Positions 45,514 through 54,169 of a DNA stretch of 64,000 bases are shown piece after piece. The translations under genes and the position numbers were made by a program. This DNA is from Ignavibacteria bacterium. GTDB taxonomy: Bacteria > Bacteroidota > Ignavibacteria > Tepidaquicellales > Tepidaquicellaceae. The stretch covers positions 242,177 to 306,176 of the forward strand of contig DATAJP010000002.1 in assembly GCA_036262055.1 (NCBI GenBank), given 5' to 3'. Under the pieces are notes generated by a model that worked only from the letters and a program-made list of their open reading frames with translations, was not told the DNA's origin and did no database searches. Position 1 is the stretch's first letter. Every line of letters begins with the position of its first letter.

Positions 45514-46287
45514 TTATTTCAGCCCTCTTATGATTCCGCGTGTACTTCTTTTTTCAATAAAATCAAAAACATCATTTATGTTATTATCAGCTTTAATTTC
45601 TGATTTAGCTTTTTTCACTGCGTCGGAAACGTTTAAGCCGGAATTATAAATAATTTCATAAACTTCGCGAAGCTTTGCAAGCTGTTCGCTTGTAAATCCG
45701 CGGCGTTTAAGACCTATATGATTAATTCCCTCATACTGTACAGGATCATTGCCTGCAACAATGTAAGGCGGAACATCTTTGACAAGCATGGAATGGGCTG
45801 CAATCATCGTTTGTTTTCCGATTTTCACAAATTGATGAATGCCGACAAGACCCCCAATAATTGTGTAATCATCAATTTCCACATGTCCACCCATCTGAAC
45901 GCTGTTTGCAAGGATGACATTATCTCCTATTATGCAATCATGAGCAACGTGAACATAAGCCATAATGAAACAATTTTTTCCAACGACAACTTTATTGCTG
46001 TATTTTGTCCCGCGGTTTACTGTTACATATTCGCGTATTACAGTTCCTTCACCAATTTCTGCAGTTGTTACTTCACCTGAAAATTTTAAATCCTGCGGCT
46101 GGGTTGCAATTACCGCTCCATGAGAAATCTTCACCCCGTTTGCAATTCTTGCGCCGTTGGCAATGGTTACATTATTTCCTATTTCAACATTATCTCCGAT
46201 GACAACGTCATCTTCTATTACGGAAAAATTCCCAATTTTAAAATTGGAGCCTATGCGCGCTTTATTTGATATGACTGAGTTAGACAA
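45514..46287 (-). CDS. lpxA: UDP-N-acetylglucosamine acyltransferase
   Basis: First lipid A step: transfers a 3-hydroxyacyl chain to UDP-GlcNAc. The N-terminal two thirds are hexapeptide repeats forming a left-handed beta-helix (IGDNVEIGNNVTIANGARIA). The catalytic His is His116 in YVHVAHDCIIGDN. The helical C-terminal domain contains GLKRRGF. Length 257. It shows that the cell makes lipid A. lpxB, lpxC and lpxD are not in the window. A terminator of the upstream GT2 gene lies 40 bases before its start. Confidence 0.94.
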   Translation of the reverse strand: MSNSVISNKARIGSNFKIGNFSVIEDDVVIGDNVEIGNNVTIANGARIANGVKISHGAVIATQPQDLKFSGEVTTAEIGEGTVIREYVTVNRGTKYSNKVVVGKNCFIMAYVHVAHDCIIGDNVILANSVQMGGHVEIDDYTIIGGLVGIHQFVKIGKQTMIAAHSMLVKDVPPYIVAGNDPVQYEGINHIGLKRRGFTSEQLAKLREVYEIIYNSGLNVSDAVKKAKSEIKADNNINDVFDFIEKRSTRGIIRGLK

Positions 46288-46329
46288 TGTTAAACAGTGT
46301 TAAGCAGCATTAAAAGTATCAATAATAAA

Positions 46330-46360
46330 AAGGACAGTCTTTAAAAATAAAACTGTCCTT
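46330..46360 (-). terminator. Rho-independent terminator
   Basis: Nine-base stem AAGGACAGT/ACTGTCCTT, followed on the minus strand by TTTTATTATT. It lies 12 bases after the GT2 stop and separates it from lpxA. Confidence 0.8.
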
Positions 46361-46372
46361 AAAATGATTATT

Positions 46373-47626
46373 TTAGATTGTGGTTTCTACCAGAATTTCT
46401 TCGTCTTTCATCTGGTTTTTTGTTATCATCTCTGCTATCAGACCCAGTGAAAAAAACTGTGTTCCGACAATTATAAATAAAAGTCCGACAAGAAATAACG
46501 GACGTTCGCTGATATATTGCCCTGCAGCAAATTTCATTACTGTCAGATAAGCAGTAATTACAAAACCTATTATAAAAGAAATTATTCCGAACAAACCGAA
46601 CAAATGAAGCGGTTTGGTATGAAACTTTGTATTAAACATCACTGTAAGCAAATCAAAAAATCCGTTGAAGAATCTGCTGATACCGAATTTCGTAACGCCG
46701 TATTTTCTGGCATGATGTTTTACGGGCTTTTCAGTTACTTTAAAACCCGATAAATGCGCTAAAACAGGTATATACCGGTGCATTTCACCGTAAACTCTGA
46801 CGGATTTCACCAAATCTTTTTTATATGCTTTTAGACCGCAATTGAAGTCATGAAGTTTAATTCCTGACATCTTCGATGTCACATAATTAAAAAACTTCGA
46901 TGTATGTTTTTTGATAAACGGGTCGTGTCGAACTTTTTTCCATCCGCTGACTAAATCATAACCTGAGTTAAGCATAGTAATAAGTTCAGGAATTTCATCA
47001 GGGTCATCCTGCAAATCTGCATCCATTGTAATTACATAATCACCGCGCGCCATGTCAAATCCTGCCTGAAGCGCTGCTGACTTTCCGTAATTTCTTCTGA
47101 ACTTTATGCAGTGAAACCTGCTGTTGCGTGAGTGAATGTATTTTATCTGTTTGAAAGAACCGTCATTGCTTCCATCATCGACAAAAATAACTTCATACAT
47201 GCATTTCATCCTGTCGAACACATCTCTTAATTTAAGAGACAGTTCCATCAATGATTCTTCTTCGTTATATAACGGCACAACAACGGAAATCATTTTTCCC
47301 TGCGGGACGATTTTTGTGTAATCGGATACTAAAGGTTTGTTTAATTTCTGAGACTGATGATTTTGTTCACGTTCAGGAATATTGCGTGATTTAACAAGCT
47401 GGGGTTTTTCGGCGTTCCCGGTGATATTTGGTTTTTGGGATTGCAGAGGTTCACGTTTAAATTGTCTTCTGAAATTATTTTTCTGATAACGTCTCTGAAC
47501 AGGTTTTTTTATTTTTGAACCGTTTACGCTGTTATCGGATTTTTCAGAATTTTTTGTCTCGGTTTTTTTGTTTAATTCGGTATTTTTGAGCTCACCGGAA
47601 TCTTTTTTAAGTAAATTATCTGGCAT
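46373..47626 (-). CDS. GT2 family glycosyltransferase with long basic N-terminal extension
   Basis: Dolichol-phosphate mannosyltransferase-like enzyme, probably loading a sugar onto undecaprenyl phosphate. The catalytic GT-A domain begins near residue 113 (ISVVVPLYNEEESLMELS) with MDADLQDDPDEI as the metal-binding DXD-type region and RRNYGKSAALQAG. Two C-terminal transmembrane helices (about 340-365 and 375-400) anchor it. The first ~110 residues are unusual: Lys, Arg, Asn and Gln rich, low complexity and probably disordered. The ATG at 47626 is preceded by an 18-base palindrome. Confidence 0.85.
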   Translation of the reverse strand: MPDNLLKKDSGELKNTELNKKTETKNSEKSDNSVNGSKIKKPVQRRYQKNNFRRQFKREPLQSQKPNITGNAEKPQLVKSRNIPEREQNHQSQKLNKPLVSDYTKIVPQGKMISVVVPLYNEEESLMELSLKLRDVFDRMKCMYEVIFVDDGSNDGSFKQIKYIHSRNSRFHCIKFRRNYGKSAALQAGFDMARGDYVITMDADLQDDPDEIPELITMLNSGYDLVSGWKKVRHDPFIKKHTSKFFNYVTSKMSGIKLHDFNCGLKAYKKDLVKSVRVYGEMHRYIPVLAHLSGFKVTEKPVKHHARKYGVTKFGISRFFNGFFDLLTVMFNTKFHTKPLHLFGLFGIISFIIGFVITAYLTVMKFAAGQYISERPLFLVGLLFIIVGTQFFSLGLIAEMITKNQMKDEEILVETTI

Positions 47627-47638
47627 AAATCTATCATA

Positions 47639-47656
47639 AAACGATACCTATCGTTT
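47639..47656. promoter_or_regulatory. 18-base palindrome upstream of GT2 gene
   Basis: AAACGATA-CC-TATCGTTT, perfect arms of eight bases, ending 13 bases upstream of the GT2 start codon. Short spacing of two bases makes it a protein-binding operator candidate rather than a terminator. Confidence 0.4.
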
Positions 47657-47764
47657 CGCTAAATTATGTATTAATATAATCTTAAATATAATGTTTTTAA
47701 AATGCAATAGATATGCAAATTCAGGATGAAAATGACGAGAAAATATAAATTTTGGGAATTAATA

Positions 47765-49192
47765 TTAGTTTTGGAAAAGCTCGGCGGCTCTTAAGAGTCC
47801 TGATTCGTCGAACTTTTTGCCCATTATCTGAAGTCCGAACGGCAGACCGTTTGAGTCTGTTCCCGCTGGAATTGAAATGGCAGGTATTGCTGCGAGATTT
47901 ACCGATGCAGTATAAATATCATTGAGATACATCGACAGCGGGTCATCGGTTTTTTCACCTATTTTAAATGCTGTGGTTGGTGTGGTTGGAGATAAAATAA
48001 AATCAACTTCTTTGAATGCGTTATCGAAATCCTGCGTAATCATTCTTCTCATCTTTTGTCCCTTGCGGTAATATGCATCATAATATCCCGATGAAAGCAC
48101 ATAAGTTCCGAGCATAATTCTTCGTTTTACTTCTGCGCCGAATCCTTCCGCTCGGGTGTTGACATACATTTCTTCCAGGTTTGTAAAATCCTCCGTGCGG
48201 TATCCATAGCGAACTCCGTCATATCTCGCAAGATTGCTCGATGCTTCAGCGCAGGTTAAAATATAATAAGTTTGAATGACATATTTTGAATGAGGCAATG
48301 AAACCTCTTTAACTTCAAAACCTTTTTTTCTGAGATGTTCGATTTTTACTAAAATACTTTGTTTTATTTCTTCGTTAAGTCCTTCACCGAAATATTCTTT
48401 TACAAAACCAAACTTGATGTCTTTTGGTGAATATGTTTTTGAAATCTCATTTACATAATCATCAACTTCGACAGGCGATGAAGTTGAATCGCGTTCATCT
48501 TTTCCTGAAATAACTTTCATCACAGCAGCGATGTCATAATTATTTTTTGCAAACACTCCTATTGAATCGCATGAAGAAGCAAAAGCTGTTAAGCCGAATC
48601 TGGAAATTCTTCCGTATGTTGCTTTAAGTCCCGTGATTCCACAAAAAGAAGCGGGCTGTCTTATCGAACCGCCTGTCTCTGAGCCAAGTGATACAAGGCA
48701 CATCTCAGCAGCAACAGATACTGCGCTTCCGCCCGATGAACCGCCCGGAACGCGTGTTTCATCAATGGGATTTCTAACAAGACCGAAGTATGAATTTTCA
48801 TTCGATGAACCCATTGCAAATTCATCGCAGTTGACTTTGCCGATGATGATTGCGTCTTCATCAAGCAATCTCTGCACAGCAGTTGAATTATACAAAGCAT
48901 AAAAATTACTGAGAATTTTTGAACCGCATGTATGAAGCTTGTCTTTAATGGAAATTACGTCTTTGACGGAAATGACAAGTCCTGCAAGCTTGCCTGCGGA
49001 TTTGTTATTAATCTTTTTCTGGATTTCTTTTGCGCGCTGAAGAGCTTCGTCTTCAAATACCGAAATGAAAACGTTGAGGGAAGATTTTTTTTTTATGTTC
49101 TCTAAGTAGTGATTTACTAAATCAACAAGCTTTAAATCACCTGAATATAAATTTTCCTGTATCTCTTTAAGATTTCGGTTTTGGTTCATCAT
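47765..49192 (-). CDS. gatA: Aspartyl/glutamyl-tRNA amidotransferase subunit A
   Basis: Amidase subunit of GatCAB, releasing ammonia from glutamine to amidate Glu-tRNA(Gln) or Asp-tRNA(Asn). The Ser-cisSer-Lys triad is Lys77 (VISVKDVI), Ser152 (PGGSSGG) and Ser176 ([10 protein letters not shown]). [14 protein letters not shown] is characteristic of GatA rather than other amidases. Length 475. Its start overlaps the tatA stop by 26 bases. gatB and gatC are not adjacent. Confidence 0.94.
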   Translation of the reverse strand: MMNQNRNLKEIQENLYSGDLKLVDLVNHYLENIKKKSSLNVFISVFEDEALQRAKEIQKKINNKSAGKLAGLVISVKDVISIKDKLHTCGSKILSNFYALYNSTAVQRLLDEDAIIIGKVNCDEFAMGSSNENSYFGLVRNPIDETRVPGGSSGGSAVSVAAEMCLVSLGSETGGSIRQPASFCGITGLKATYGRISRFGLTAFASSCDSIGVFAKNNYDIAAVMKVISGKDERDSTSSPVEVDDYVNEISKTYSPKDIKFGFVKEYFGEGLNEEIKQSILVKIEHLRKKGFEVKEVSLPHSKYVIQTYYILTCAEASSNLARYDGVRYGYRTEDFTNLEEMYVNTRAEGFGAEVKRRIMLGTYVLSSGYYDAYYRKGQKMRRMITQDFDNAFKEVDFILSPTTPTTAFKIGEKTDDPLSMYLNDIYTASVNLAAIPAISIPAGTDSNGLPFGLQIMGKKFDESGLLRAAELFQN

Positions 49193-49355
49193 TTGAAGCG
49201 GTGTTTATGTCCTTTTCTATGTCAGTGGTTGCTTTCTTAAATTCCTTCACGCCTTTGCCTAATCCCTGCATCAATTCGGGAATTTTTTTCGCTCCGAACA
49301 AAACTAAAATCACTATCACTATTAATATTATTTCCGGTGTTCCTAATCCGAACAT
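49167..49355 (-). CDS. tatA: Sec-independent protein translocase protein TatA
   Basis: Pore-forming subunit of the Tat system, exporting folded proteins. The 62-residue protein has an N-terminal hydrophobic helix ([18 protein letters not shown]), the conserved FG hinge and an amphipathic helix ([19 protein letters not shown]), then a charged tail. It overlaps gatA by 26 bases. TatC is not in the window. Confidence 0.92.
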   Translation of the reverse strand: MFGLGTPEIILIVIVILVLFGAKKIPELMQGLGKGVKEFKKATTDIEKDINTASNDEPKPKS

Positions 49356-49383
49356 ATTATGTTACTCCTTTAATTTTTTATTT

Positions 49384-49405
49384 CGACAGACAGGAATGTC
49401 TGTCG
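49384..49405. repeat. Perfect palindrome between purQ and tatA
   Basis: CGACAGACA and its complement TGTCTGTCG around a GGAA loop, followed by TACCC. It lies in the 70-base gap between purQ and tatA. Without a clear T-run it is more likely an interspersed palindromic element than a strong terminator. Confidence 0.5.
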
Positions 49406-49425
49406 TACCCAACAAATTTCAAAAA

Positions 49426-50094
49426 CTAAATTACACTTTCAACAACAGACTGAAAAAGCTTTAGTCCGTCGTTTAAACCTAAAACTTCATCCGAAGCTCT
49501 TTCAGGATGCGGCATCATGCCGAGAACATTTCTGTTCTTATTCTGAATGCCCGCTATATTATCCAAAGAACCGTTCGGGTTATTGTTATATCTGAACAAA
49601 ATCTGGTTGTTGCTTATAAGCTCCGTTAATGTATTGTCATCACAGAAATAATTTCCTTCGCCATGCGCTACAGGAATATCGATGTTCTGCTTTATGTCAT
49701 AATTACCCGTAAAAATACTTTTATTATTTTCGACTTTCAATGAAACTGTATCACAGACAAACTTAAGGTTTTCATTTCTCAGCAATGCGCCGGGAAGCAA
49801 ACCTGACTCGCAAAGCACCTGAAAGCCATTGCAGATACCCATTACAATTCCGCCATTGTTAGCAAAGCGAATTACATCTGTCATAATCGGAGAAAATCTC
49901 GAGATTGCTCCGCATCTTAAATAATCGCCGTAAGAAAATCCGCCGGGAAGAATGATAATGTTTCTGTCTTCGATTGAGCTATCCTTGTGCCACAAAAATT
50001 TTGTGTCGGCTTTTATTATTTCTTTGCAGACATAATATGCATCATGGTCGCAATTAGAGCCGGGAAAAACTACAACGCCTATTTTTGCATTCAT
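49426..50094 (-). CDS. purQ: Phosphoribosylformylglycinamidine synthase subunit PurQ
   Basis: Glutaminase subunit of FGAM synthase, delivering ammonia to PurL. Class I amidotransferase with the nucleophile Cys88 in VMGICNGFQ, the [13 protein letters not shown] block (about 51-63) and MPHPERA near the C-terminus holding the His-Glu pair. Length 222. It overlaps purS by four bases, as expected for subunits of the PurLQS complex; purL is not in the window. Confidence 0.95.
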   Translation of the reverse strand: MNAKIGVVVFPGSNCDHDAYYVCKEIIKADTKFLWHKDSSIEDRNIIILPGGFSYGDYLRCGAISRFSPIMTDVIRFANNGGIVMGICNGFQVLCESGLLPGALLRNENLKFVCDTVSLKVENNKSIFTGNYDIKQNIDIPVAHGEGNYFCDDNTLTELISNNQILFRYNNNPNGSLDNIAGIQNKNRNVLGMMPHPERASDEVLGLNDGLKLFQSVVESVI

Positions 50095-50357
50095 GCTTCG
50101 ACTTCTTTTAATTCTTCAACTTCATATGAAAAATCTTCCATCACAGGATTTGCAAGAAGCTTTTCGCAAGCACCCTCAATTAAGATTCTCGCATCTTCGA
50201 CATTCTCAGCATCGATTTTAAGTTCAATATATTTCCCGATTCTTGTATCGAGAATTGCATTAAATCCGAGTGATTTAAGTGAATGCTCAACGGCTTTTCC
50301 CTGCGGGTCGAGTATTGATTCACGCAAACGTATGACAACTTTCGCTAAATACATCAA
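50091..50357 (-). CDS. purS: Phosphoribosylformylglycinamidine synthase subunit PurS
   Basis: Small subunit that bridges PurL and PurQ. The 88-residue protein shows [20 protein letters not shown] and [17 protein letters not shown], the family pattern. Four-base overlap with purQ (ATGA) shows coupling. The 110 bases upstream toward the anti-sigma-like gene are AT-rich and may hold the promoter. Confidence 0.93.
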   Translation of the reverse strand: MMYLAKVVIRLRESILDPQGKAVEHSLKSLGFNAILDTRIGKYIELKIDAENVEDARILIEGACEKLLANPVMEDFSYEVEELKEVEA

Positions 50358-50468
50358 AATATTAGATATGATTTATTGTAGATGGTTTAATTTAGGATAT
50401 AAACAGGTGATAATAAATGAATTAATAAATCATTTATTAAACAATTATCTACTATTATTGAGTGGATT

Positions 50469-51329
50469 TTACTCTCCGTTTAAGGCATCAATAAGTTCTT
50501 CAAGGTCGGTTTTGCCGATACTGATAACTTCTCGTATGTTTCTTGGATTTTTTGAGGAATCTTTCTTTTTTTCATCGACAGATATACCGCTATTTTCGTC
50601 AAAAGGTCTCATTGCAGCTTTTGTTCTGCCGCCATCGATTGTGGTACCGACCATTCCCGGTTTTTCGGTTGATGAATTTATTTTCATTTCTTCGGTATTT
50701 GCAGGCGGTTCGGCGGTCATAGTTTCGGTTTCTTCATTTGAAATCGATCTGCTGGTTTCGGTTACGGGAAGTTTGTTCATTACATTAACATTACTTCTAT
50801 TATTATAACTATCTGTCTTACCTAATTTATCATCGTTTGTTGCAAGCAGTCCTTCGTCATTGCCCGGCTGGCTGTCAGTATTGCCGATTTTTTCCTGCGC
50901 AGTTCCTGTATTATTTCCGGAATTTGGCTGCTGTGTGTTTGTTGAGTTAGTATTATTAGTATTTCCCGTTACCCCGCTGTTCTGAGTAATTGTCTGCGGA
51001 CTGTTGTTTGAAGTCTGCATGTCGGTTCCTGATGTATTGAAGTAACCAAAATAAACTGCTATCAATACAAGGAATATTACAACAGTAAAACTAAGTGATG
51101 GAATAAGCCATGGTCTCTGCTGAAATCCGAAGAATCTTGACAGAGTTCCCTGTTGAAGTCTTTCGTGTGTTTGTTTGTGGATTGTGCTTCCGAGATGACG
51201 GGCTTCTGCGTCAACAAGGTTTATCTTATGCTGGAGCGATACCATAAAGTTATCGCTTGCTTTTACTCGTGGTAAACTACGGAGTTTTTCTCTTATCTGT
51301 AAATATTTTTCGTCTTCGTCGTGTAACAA
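50469..51329 (-). CDS. Putative anti-sigma factor, single-pass membrane protein
   Basis: 286-residue protein of unknown family. The N-terminal ~95 residues are charged and predicted cytoplasmic (REKLRSLPRVKASDNFM), followed by one transmembrane helix (WLIPSLSFTVVIFLVLIAVY, near 94-113) and a long Asn/Thr/Gln-rich periplasmic region. This architecture, and its place directly after an ECF sigma gene on the same strand, suggests an anti-sigma factor. There is no CHCC zinc motif. The start is TTG at 51329. The 191-base gap to the sigma gene is unusual for such pairs. Confidence 0.6.
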   Translation of the reverse strand: MLHDEDEKYLQIREKLRSLPRVKASDNFMVSLQHKINLVDAEARHLGSTIHKQTHERLQQGTLSRFFGFQQRPWLIPSLSFTVVIFLVLIAVYFGYFNTSGTDMQTSNNSPQTITQNSGVTGNTNNTNSTNTQQPNSGNNTGTAQEKIGNTDSQPGNDEGLLATNDDKLGKTDSYNNRSNVNVMNKLPVTETSRSISNEETETMTAEPPANTEEMKINSSTEKPGMVGTTIDGGRTKAAMRPFDENSGISVDEKKKDSSKNPRNIREVISIGKTDLEELIDALNGE

Positions 51330-51520
51330 CTTAATCTGTATTAAATTTTTCTATAAAAAAGTTTTTTCAGGATTTTTGTTTTTTATTTTCTTTCAGACTT
51401 TTCAAACCCTGAAAAAATCTTCGCGAAAGAAAAACAAAAATGACATTATATATATAAGTTAATTACTTACTAATATCACTCTTGACTTCGTCACTCATTT
51501 GTTACTTACTCATGACTTCG

Positions 51521-52123
51521 TCATTCGTTGTCAGGTTTGTAAATACCGCTCAGCATTTCTTTGAGCTTCTCTCTTCCGCGATTTATGCGGGACTTTACTG
51601 TTCCCAGCGGAAGCCCTGTAATCTTCGCAATTTCTTCGTACTCGAGGTCTTCCACATCGCGCATAATAATTACTTCTTTAAACTTGTCACTTAACTGATT
51701 GATTGCCTTCTGTATAAATTCATTTTCAGTTGCCGCATTTGCAGCTTCATCGGGAAGCTGAACATCGGCCGTCAAATCGAAGTCTTTATCATTCTCAGGG
51801 TCGAAGTCGCTGATCGAAATCGAATTATATCTGCTTTTTTTCCGCAGATTGGTTTTTGCGATGTTAATTGCAATCGTATAAAACCAGGTTGAGAATTTCG
51901 CTATCTCTCTGTATAAATGCTTTGACCTATAAAGCTTCAGAAATGTATCCTGCGCTAAATCTTCGGATTCATCCCTGCTGCCGGTGTACCTGAACAGAAA
52001 GTTGACAAGCTTATCTTTATATCTAAGAACAATTTCATTGAATGCCTGAACATCATCCTGCTGAAATTTGAAAATAAGTTGTTCGTCTGATAATTTCTTA
52101 TAATCTGTTTTTTCTTCAGACAA
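51521..52123 (-). CDS. ECF RNA polymerase sigma factor (sigma-70 family, RpoE-like)
   Basis: Region 2 (about 25-95) contains SEDLAQDTFLKLYRS and KFSTWFYTIAINIAKTNLR; region 4 (about 140-195) contains LEYEEIAKITGLPLGTVKSRI, the helix-turn-helix for the -35 element. No sigma-3 domain, so it is an ECF type of 200 residues. It may control a stress or envelope regulon. GGAACT lies 37 bases upstream of its start on the same strand, resembling an ECF -35 element, so autoregulation is possible. Confidence 0.92.
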   Translation of the reverse strand: MSEEKTDYKKLSDEQLIFKFQQDDVQAFNEIVLRYKDKLVNFLFRYTGSRDESEDLAQDTFLKLYRSKHLYREIAKFSTWFYTIAINIAKTNLRKKSRYNSISISDFDPENDKDFDLTADVQLPDEAANAATENEFIQKAINQLSDKFKEVIIMRDVEDLEYEEIAKITGLPLGTVKSRINRGREKLKEMLSGIYKPDNE

Positions 52124-52249
52124 TATTTTCTATCTAATTTAACTTAAAAATGTAGGATTAGTTCCGATATTATTTCCTTATCGTTTTGAAATAAGTTTAT
52201 GTTTTTGCACTTGTTATTTGGCACTGCCTATGGAAAAATAAAGAAAAAA

Positions 52250-53290
52250 TTACAAATTACATAGGTCAATTATCAGTTTAGAAAACGTCAAATTTTTATC
52301 AGTATCGGATGATTTAAACGCTTTTTCCACGCTGTAAATATAGCTAAAAGCTTTGTTTAATTGAATTTCGTTTATTTGGGATAGATAACTTTTATAGACA
52401 GGTAAAAGTTCATCGGAATCATACCAAAGCTTGAGCGCACGCTTGAGCGGAAAGCCGGAAAGCTGGCGGGTCTGCGGGTCGGTGAGCTTTGCAATCGAAA
52501 TAAATGCGCTGTTGAGAAGTATAAGCAGAAAAATCTCGACGTCTTTTTTTAGGATTAAGCTTTCATAAATCTGCAATGCTTTTTCAGAGTCTTTTTCAAG
52601 AACTGATTTTATGAGAGCAGTTTCGGAAAAATCTTTTGTAACTCCGACGCAAAGGTTTATGTCTTCCTTTGTAATCTTTTTTGATTCCATGCAGTAAATT
52701 TTCAGTTTCTCAATTTCCTGATTCATCTCATCATAAGACATATTCATAAACTGCATTAGGTATTCAATTTCATTATCGGAAATTTCGTAATCATCGAAGC
52801 GGTATTTAATCCAGTTCTTGTAAGCAGTTTCGGAAAATTCATTCACATCATAAATCGCAAGATTGGGATTAATCAAATCTGCATAGTTATCAGGATTGTA
52901 ATCTTCGTTTGCGTCATTAAGAATTAAAATCGTATCGGGATTAAAATTATTATAATAATCCATCAATGATTTCTTATCCGCAATTTTTAACCCTTTGACG
53001 CCGGATTTTTTAATCAGCTTCAGCATAACAATTTTTTTCTCAACAAAAAATCCTATGTTAGAGCATTCATTGAGAACATTCAGAATATCATCTTCATCGG
53101 AGAAATAAATCCTGTAATTGTCTTTAAGGTTAAAATCTTTTCCTGCGAATTTATCTCCCAGTGTAGCAATAAAATCATCGAACAACACCTTCTGACTGCA
53201 AAACAAAAGATAGTTATTCTGAACCTGCCCCTTTTTGATTTTATCAATCAGGGAGCTGAATGATGTTTTGAATGATGGAGATTTAGGCAT
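52250..53290 (-). CDS. holA: DNA polymerase III subunit delta
   Basis: Clamp-loader subunit that opens the beta clamp. The 346-residue protein has the weakly conserved AAA-like fold, with YLLFCSQKVLFDDFI near the N-terminus, DTILILNDANEDYNPDNY in the middle and the C-terminal helical collar domain. Motif conservation is low, as is normal for HolA, but length and overall pattern fit. It is separated by 12 bases from the DUF2188 gene upstream. Confidence 0.78.
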   Translation of the reverse strand: MPKSPSFKTSFSSLIDKIKKGQVQNNYLLFCSQKVLFDDFIATLGDKFAGKDFNLKDNYRIYFSDEDDILNVLNECSNIGFFVEKKIVMLKLIKKSGVKGLKIADKKSLMDYYNNFNPDTILILNDANEDYNPDNYADLINPNLAIYDVNEFSETAYKNWIKYRFDDYEISDNEIEYLMQFMNMSYDEMNQEIEKLKIYCMESKKITKEDINLCVGVTKDFSETALIKSVLEKDSEKALQIYESLILKKDVEIFLLILLNSAFISIAKLTDPQTRQLSGFPLKRALKLWYDSDELLPVYKSYLSQINEIQLNKAFSYIYSVEKAFKSSDTDKNLTFSKLIIDLCNL

Positions 53291-53302
53291 TAAGAAACAA
53301 TA

Positions 53303-53536
53303 TTAATGTTTCTTATCACGAGGAGGATTTGGATCCTTTCCATAACTATCTTTATCTCTTATTTTTCCATCTCTTCCATGAATAACAACTTCGGTTTTAT
53401 TATTTTTTGCAATATCCCTTGCTACATTTATTGCTTCTTTCTGAGTAGTAGTAATTACTGTGACTTTACTATTACCTGCTCCTTTAACACCCCATCCACC
53501 ACCAAATGGAATTACATGTTGATTTTTTTTTGCCAT
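53303..53536 (-). CDS. DUF2188 domain protein
   Basis: 77-residue soluble protein of the DUF2188 family, recognisable by HVIPFGGGWGVKGAGNSK and the C-terminal VVIHGRDGKIRDKDSYG. The family is small, widespread and uncharacterised. It begins four bases after the HEPN gene stop, with a GGAG Shine-Dalgarno at 53542-53545 (minus strand), so the two are co-transcribed. AT content is higher than in neighbouring housekeeping genes, which fits recent acquisition. Confidence 0.85.
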   Translation of the reverse strand: MAKKNQHVIPFGGGWGVKGAGNSKVTVITTTQKEAINVARDIAKNNKTEVVIHGRDGKIRDKDSYGKDPNPPRDKKH

Positions 53537-53540
53537 TGTT

Positions 53541-53981
53541 TTATCTCCTTAAAATAATGTTTACAACTATTTTAACTTCATCTAAATTTACTAAAGCTAC
53601 ATTTTTTCTTGTAGTCAAAATTTTATAACGAATTTCTGGATTCCATGTTATTATATTGTTCCATTCATTCTGGCATTCAGAATTAATTCTTGTTATTGCC
53701 CCTGAAAATTGAAGTAATCTCTGTAAATTATGATTCCTTATATCATTAATTGTGATATATGGATTAAGATAAAGAGTACTTGTATATGAATTAAACTCTG
53801 AACTCGTTTCTGGAAAACCTCTTTTAAATTTATATATTTTACAAATTTCATGTTTTAGAGCTAGTTCTATTGCATAACCACTTATATAAATTGACGAATA
53901 ATATCTTTTTTTGCTAATAAGTGCTTCAGCATCTTTTAATTTTTGTTTTACTAGTTTTCTAAGGAGAGGTTTAGCAATCAT
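53541..53981 (-). CDS. HEPN-domain protein
   Basis: 146-residue all-helical protein with the HEPN pattern: LKDAEALISKKRYYSSIYIS, GYAIELALKHEI (35-46), then RNHNLQRLL (82-90) and WNPEIRY (113-119). HEPN proteins often act as RNA-cleaving toxins or nucleotide-binding partners in defence modules. The usual R-x4-6-H catalytic motif is not evident, so RNase activity is uncertain. No MNT nucleotidyltransferase antitoxin is adjacent; the partner in this pair is the DUF2188 protein. A perfect palindrome overlaps the start codon, suggesting autoregulation. Confidence 0.75.
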   Translation of the reverse strand: MIAKPLLRKLVKQKLKDAEALISKKRYYSSIYISGYAIELALKHEICKIYKFKRGFPETSSEFNSYTSTLYLNPYITINDIRNHNLQRLLQFSGAITRINSECQNEWNNIITWNPEIRYKILTTRKNVALVNLDEVKIVVNIILRR

Positions 53982-53995
53982 TGATGCGCATCAAT
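53980..53995. promoter_or_regulatory. 16-base perfect palindrome over the HEPN start codon
   Basis: ATTGATGCGCATCAAT, exactly self-complementary. It covers the last two bases of the HEPN start codon and 14 bases upstream. A repressor bound here would block both transcription and initiation. Confidence 0.6.
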
Positions 53996-53999
53996 TTAT

Positions 54000-54030
54000 T
54001 TAATATGTAAAAATTGAAATAATTTATCAA
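54000..54030 (-). promoter_or_regulatory. Possible promoter of the HEPN-DUF2188 module
   Basis: Minus-strand TTGATA (54025-54030) and TATTAA (54000-54005) with a 19-base spacer, lying between the two palindromes. Spacing is long for sigma70 but acceptable for Bacteroidota-type promoters. Confidence 0.3.
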
Positions 54031-54041
54031 TGCGTATTAAA
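54026..54041. promoter_or_regulatory. Degenerate copy of the HEPN operator palindrome
   Basis: ATCAATGCGTATTAAA matches the palindrome at 53980 at 11 of 16 positions with conserved core ATGCG, centred 46 bases away. It overlaps the possible -35 element of the module. Confidence 0.45.
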
Positions 54042-54045
54042 CAAA

Positions 54046-54065
54046 ATCGGGGCTTGCGCCCCGAT
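54046..54065 (-). terminator. Terminator-like hairpin
   Basis: ATCGGGGC/GCCCCGAT around a four-base loop, followed on the minus strand by TTTTGTTT. It probably ends the YhcH-family transcript. Confidence 0.65.
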
Positions 54066-54082
54066 AAAATCAAATTCCATAT

Positions 54083-54122
54083 GGATTCCTGCGTGACCCG
54101 GAGGGTACCCCGCAGGAATGAC
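54083..54122. repeat. Interspersed palindromic repeat
   Basis: ATTCCTGCG/CGCAGGAAT arms flanking an inner ACCC/GGGT hairpin, ending GGAATGAC. Same family as 14813, 32221, 54664 and 54837. Confidence 0.7.
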
Positions 54123-54169
54123 AGTGTTTCAGTTTTTTTATTTACTCATTACACATTATTCATTACTAA

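Noticed and set aside
49987..50808. 273-residue plus-strand frame
   Set aside because: It lies antisense to purQ, purS and the anti-sigma-like gene, is rich in Ser/Phe/Ile as expected of a shadow frame, and matches no family.
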